In this document: piece by piece, positions 61,649 to 64,000 of the stretch
How positions within the stretch are numbered: position 1 is the first letter of the stretch
How the letters are laid out: each line of letters begins with the position of its first letter
Assembly: GCA_946479515.1 (NCBI GenBank)
Contig: CAMLGF010000016.1
Coordinates: 5,236 to 69,235 of the forward strand
DNA: 64,000 bases
Source of the DNA: an uncultured Pseudomonadota bacterium
Lineage (GTDB): Bacteria > Pseudomonadota > Gammaproteobacteria > Steroidobacterales > Steroidobacteraceae
Direction of reading: 5' to 3'
Translations under genes and position numbers: made by a program
Notes under the pieces: model-generated
Seen by the model: only the letters and a program-made list of their open reading frames with translations
Told to the model about the DNA's origin: nothing
Databases searched by the model: none

Positions 61649-62749
61649 TCAATCGAGCGCGTCACCGCCCAGCCCCAGGAAATCCCCCATGCGCCCGAGC
61701 TCCGCATCGAGCGCCTGCCGGAAGCCTGAATCCCGCGGCGCGCGCCCCGCCGTGTAACCCAGCGTCGGGACCAGGCGGCCATTCGCGACCGATAGATTGG
61801 CCCAACCAATCACCGCGTCCCGCCACAGCAGCGGCAGCGCGTAGTACCCGCGCACGCGCTTCGCCGGCGGCGTGTACGCCTCGAAGCGATAGGCCCAGCC
61901 CCAGAAGATCTCGAACCGGTGTCGATCCCAAACTACCGGATCGAATGGCGCGAACAGCTTCACCGCGTCCGGCACGCGGTACCGCCGTGAGCGCGGGTCC
62001 TCGCCCGCCGGCCAGTACCAGGTGTGACCCTCCACTTTCGCATTCGGCAGCCGCGCCTTCGCGCGATGCCACGCCTGCCTGCGCGCCCTGCCCCAATGCG
62101 GTACCGCGTAACGCAGACGCATGATGAGCCCCGACAACGTGCGCGCCGGCAGCGGTGCATATTTGTTGACGATGACGTCCACCAGGCGATCCATCGCCGC
62201 CACCGCATCGTCGGGCGCCGGATGCACCTCGCGCACCGCATAGAGACGCACACCGCCCTCGCGACGCGCGATGCGCAGCAGGCCCCGGTAGTGCATGCCA
62301 TCGAGCAGCTGCGTCGACGCATTGCTCGAGCCGCCGAACCAGTTGGTCACCTTGCCATGCGCGAAATGCGCATCCACCTCGCGCGGATGCACGACGCCTC
62401 TCGCACGCACGAAGTCCAGCACCTCGGCCGCCTGGCGCCAGCGCGCGCGCGACCACGGGTGTCGCGCCTTGCGGGGATGCATCAGCGCCTGAAGGTCGCG
62501 CGTCACGAAGCCGTAGTTGACGAAGAAGTCCTCTTCGATCCGCAGGCGCGGATAACGCCGCTCCAGGTCGCCCGCGCGATAGTCGATGACGCGATGGCGG
62601 AGTGTCAGGTCCTGCGCGCGCGCCGGTGCGCGGATCGGGTCCGCCTGCACGAAGCCCAGACGCGCGACCGCCTTGGGCAGCGTCGTGGGTTTGAACAGGG
62701 AGCGCGCGATGGCGTAGCGGCGCAGATCGTCCAGGCTCAGCGGGTTCAT
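61649..62749 (-). CDS. YcaQ/AlkZ-type winged-helix DNA glycosylase
   Basis: A 366-residue protein of the HTH_42 family. The N-terminal FVQADPIRAPARAQDLTLRHRV contains the QxD motif that carries the catalytic residues in AlkZ and YcaQ, and the C-terminal KLFAPFDPVVWDRHRFEIFWGWAYRFEAYTPPAKRVRGYYALPLLWRD is a family signature. Members unhook interstrand crosslinks or remove bulky alkylated bases; AlkZ is usually in toxin clusters, YcaQ is stand-alone, as here. Full length fits the family. Confidence 0.88.
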   Translation of the reverse strand: MNPLSLDDLRRYAIARSLFKPTTLPKAVARLGFVQADPIRAPARAQDLTLRHRVIDYRAGDLERRYPRLRIEEDFFVNYGFVTRDLQALMHPRKARHPWSRARWRQAAEVLDFVRARGVVHPREVDAHFAHGKVTNWFGGSSNASTQLLDGMHYRGLLRIARREGGVRLYAVREVHPAPDDAVAAMDRLVDVIVNKYAPLPARTLSGLIMRLRYAVPHWGRARRQAWHRAKARLPNAKVEGHTWYWPAGEDPRSRRYRVPDAVKLFAPFDPVVWDRHRFEIFWGWAYRFEAYTPPAKRVRGYYALPLLWRDAVIGWANLSVANGRLVPTLGYTAGRAPRDSGFRQALDAELGRMGDFLGLGGDALD

Positions 62750-62836
62750 GGCGGTGCGCGCAGCTTAGCGCAACCGGCACGCGCCGACGATGGCGCTGCA
62801 TCGTGCGTCATTTCCTAACTACTTCACGTATGCCTG

Positions 62837-62865
62837 TTCACATCCGGCGCCGTAGCACGTATACT
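62837..62865 (+). promoter_or_regulatory. Sigma-70-type promoter of the HNH gene
   Basis: TTCACA (62837-62842) and TATACT (62860-62865) are separated by exactly 17 bp. The -10 differs from TATAAT at one position, the -35 from TTGACA at one. The predicted RNA start is about 62872, 26 bp before the ATG at 62898. In this GC-rich window so good a match is unusual. Confidence 0.65.
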
Positions 62866-62897
62866 GTATGCATAGCCAGCCTCACAAGGACGTGCGT

Positions 62898-64000
62898 ATG
62901 CGCTCACTCGACCAACTTGCCAGCGAGATCTGCACCCTCGCCGGCCATATCAACGCTGCCAACCATCGCTTCCTCGGGCTCGTCGCCGAGTTCGATCGGC
63001 GTAGCGGCTGGGCGGCGAGCGGATGCCAGTCCTGCGCCCATTGGCTCAACTGGAAGTGCGGCATCGCGCTTGGCGCCGCGCGGGAGAAGGTTCGTGTGGC
63101 ACGCGCGCTGGAGGGGCTGCCGAAGATCTCCGCCGCCATGGGGAGCGGCCGGCTCAGCTACTCCAAAGCGCGCGAGATCACGCGTATCGGGAATGCGTCG
63201 AATGAGGATTATCTGCTGTCCATCGCCGATCACGGCACTGCCGCCCACGTCGAGAGGCTCGTGCGTGCGTACCGGCGCTGCCAGGAGGCCGAGGAGCTCA
63301 CGCGCGATCAGCGCCAGCAGCAGAACCGGCGCGTCAGCTTCCGGTATGACGACGATGGATCGCTGATCCTCACCTGCCACTTGCCCGCGGAGACCGGTGC
63401 GCTCGTGATGAAGGCGCTCGATATCGCGGTGGAGAGTCTGCCGATCTACGAGGACGTTCCGGCGGGAACGTCCAGGCAGGTCGTTCCCTATAGCGCCCGC
63501 CGCGCCGACGCCCTCGCCCGCGTTGCCGAGGGCTTCCTCGCGCACGACGTCATCGAGTCGCCGGGCAGCGATCGGCAGCAGATCGTCGTGCATGTCGCGG
63601 CCGAGACCTTGCGCAGGCGCACCGCCGGCTGCTGTGAGATCGAGCACGGCGTTTCCATCGCCGCCGAAACTGCGCGACGGTTCGCGTGCGATGCCAGTCT
63701 CGTCACGCTGGTCGAAGATGCGGACGGCGAGCCGCTCAATGTCGGGCGCAAGACACGCCTGATCTCCGCGCCGCTGCGCCGCCTGCTCACTGCGCGTGAC
63801 AAGGGGTGCCGCTTCCCTGGATGCAGCCATGCGCGATACATCGACATGCACCACATCAAGCATTGGGCAAATGGAGGCGAGACGAGGCCATCCAACCTCG
63901 TGTCGCTATGCCGTTTCCATCACCGCACCGTGCATGAGGGCGGGTTCGATGTGCAGGTGCTGGACGATGGAGCGATCCGCTTCGTGGATCCGCACGGCGA
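62898..64000 (+). CDS. DUF222/13E12-type HNH endonuclease, truncated by window end
   Basis: The frame is open from ATG 62898 (AAGGA site) to the last base, 367 codons, with no stop, so the C-terminus is missing. The DUF222 region begins at LDQLASEICTLAGHINAANHRFLGLVAEFDRRSGWAASGCQSCAHWLNW. The HNH zinc-finger nuclease is near the end: CRFPGCSHARYIDMHHIKHWANGGETRPSNLVSLCRFHHRTVHE, with all Cys and His ligands. DUF222 nucleases are often multi-copy and associated with mobile DNA, mostly in actinobacteria. Their role is not known. Confidence 0.9.
   Translation, partial: MRSLDQLASEICTLAGHINAANHRFLGLVAEFDRRSGWAASGCQSCAHWLNWKCGIALGAAREKVRVARALEGLPKISAAMGSGRLSYSKAREITRIGNASNEDYLLSIADHGTAAHVERLVRAYRRCQEAEELTRDQRQQQNRRVSFRYDDDGSLILTCHLPAETGALVMKALDIAVESLPIYEDVPAGTSRQVVPYSARRADALARVAEGFLAHDVIESPGSDRQQIVVHVAAETLRRRTAGCCEIEHGVSIAAETARRFACDASLVTLVEDADGEPLNVGRKTRLISAPLRRLLTARDKGCRFPGCSHARYIDMHHIKHWANGGETRPSNLVSLCRFHHRTVHEGGFDVQVLDDGAIRFVDPHG

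Noticed and set aside
1..64000. tRNA, rRNA, riboswitch, insertion sequence, prophage or CRISPR
   Set aside because: Looked for cloverleaf, transposase, integrase and regular repeat patterns by eye; none was convincing. A tRNAscan or covariance-model search could still find a small RNA.

Overview
The window is a GC-rich, densely packed bacterial chromosome segment with about 52 genes. TonB-dependent receptors, many secreted glycoside hydrolases, Sec, Tat and lipoprotein signals, orphan two-component proteins and an absence of phage or plasmid genes suggest a free-living gammaproteobacterium that degrades plant polysaccharide. A member of the Steroidobacteraceae/Nevskiales or Xanthomonadales area is my best guess; this is inference from gene content only. 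I saw no rRNA, tRNA, insertion sequence or CRISPR array.

Layout. 1-9300: end of a TonB receptor, FadR-type regulator, secreted esterase, EF-hand protein, trehalose-phosphatase (otsB), CocE/NonD hydrolase, a translationally coupled beta-propeller/DUF1579-like pair, and a FAD monooxygenase. 9300-15230: a leftward cluster (NlpC/P60-like hydrolase, 7TM histidine kinase, large secreted protein with a C-terminal sorting-like tail, NarL-type response regulator) and a divergent receiver that has lost its phospho-aspartate. An exact 20-bp inverted repeat marks the upstream regions of this cluster. 15230-23800: DUF302, a lipoprotein, and an arabinan locus (GH43, small partner, GH51, tannase/feruloyl esterase), then nhaA. 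23870-26790: GH43 beta-xylosidase with its MFS transporter, preceded by a 10-codon upstream frame. 26960-34270: alpha/beta hydrolase, TonB receptor, GH9 glucanase and a divergent LysR regulator. 34400-38900: membrane malectin sensor, GH29 fucosidase, ThuA protein, receiver. 38930-43030: RRM protein, DUF4136 lipoprotein, SMP-30 lactonase, TTC38-like TPR protein. 43090-49000: a 1078-residue AAA ATPase regulator between two genes that share a 33-bp palindromic upstream element, then an unusual esterase-SUMF1 fusion. 49100-54550: a compact five-gene operon (thermostable-hemolysin family, AMP ligase, haem-oxygenase-fold oxidase, SDR, TPR) and a beta-lactamase-fold lipoprotein. 54580-60130: mltB, an MNIO (DUF692) cluster, MerR-TPR protein and Ku. 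60270-64000: beta-helix protein, YcaQ-type glycosylase, and a truncated DUF222/HNH nuclease.

The best candidates for undescribed biology are three. First, the MNIO cluster at 55678-58398: a TIGR04222-like membrane protein ends in a six-cysteine Gly/Cys tail and overlaps the gene of a cysteine-modifying enzyme family. Second, the five-gene acyl-activation/oxidase operon at 49121-53439. Third, the two locally repeated operator-like elements, one around the AAA regulator and one around the histidine-kinase cluster.
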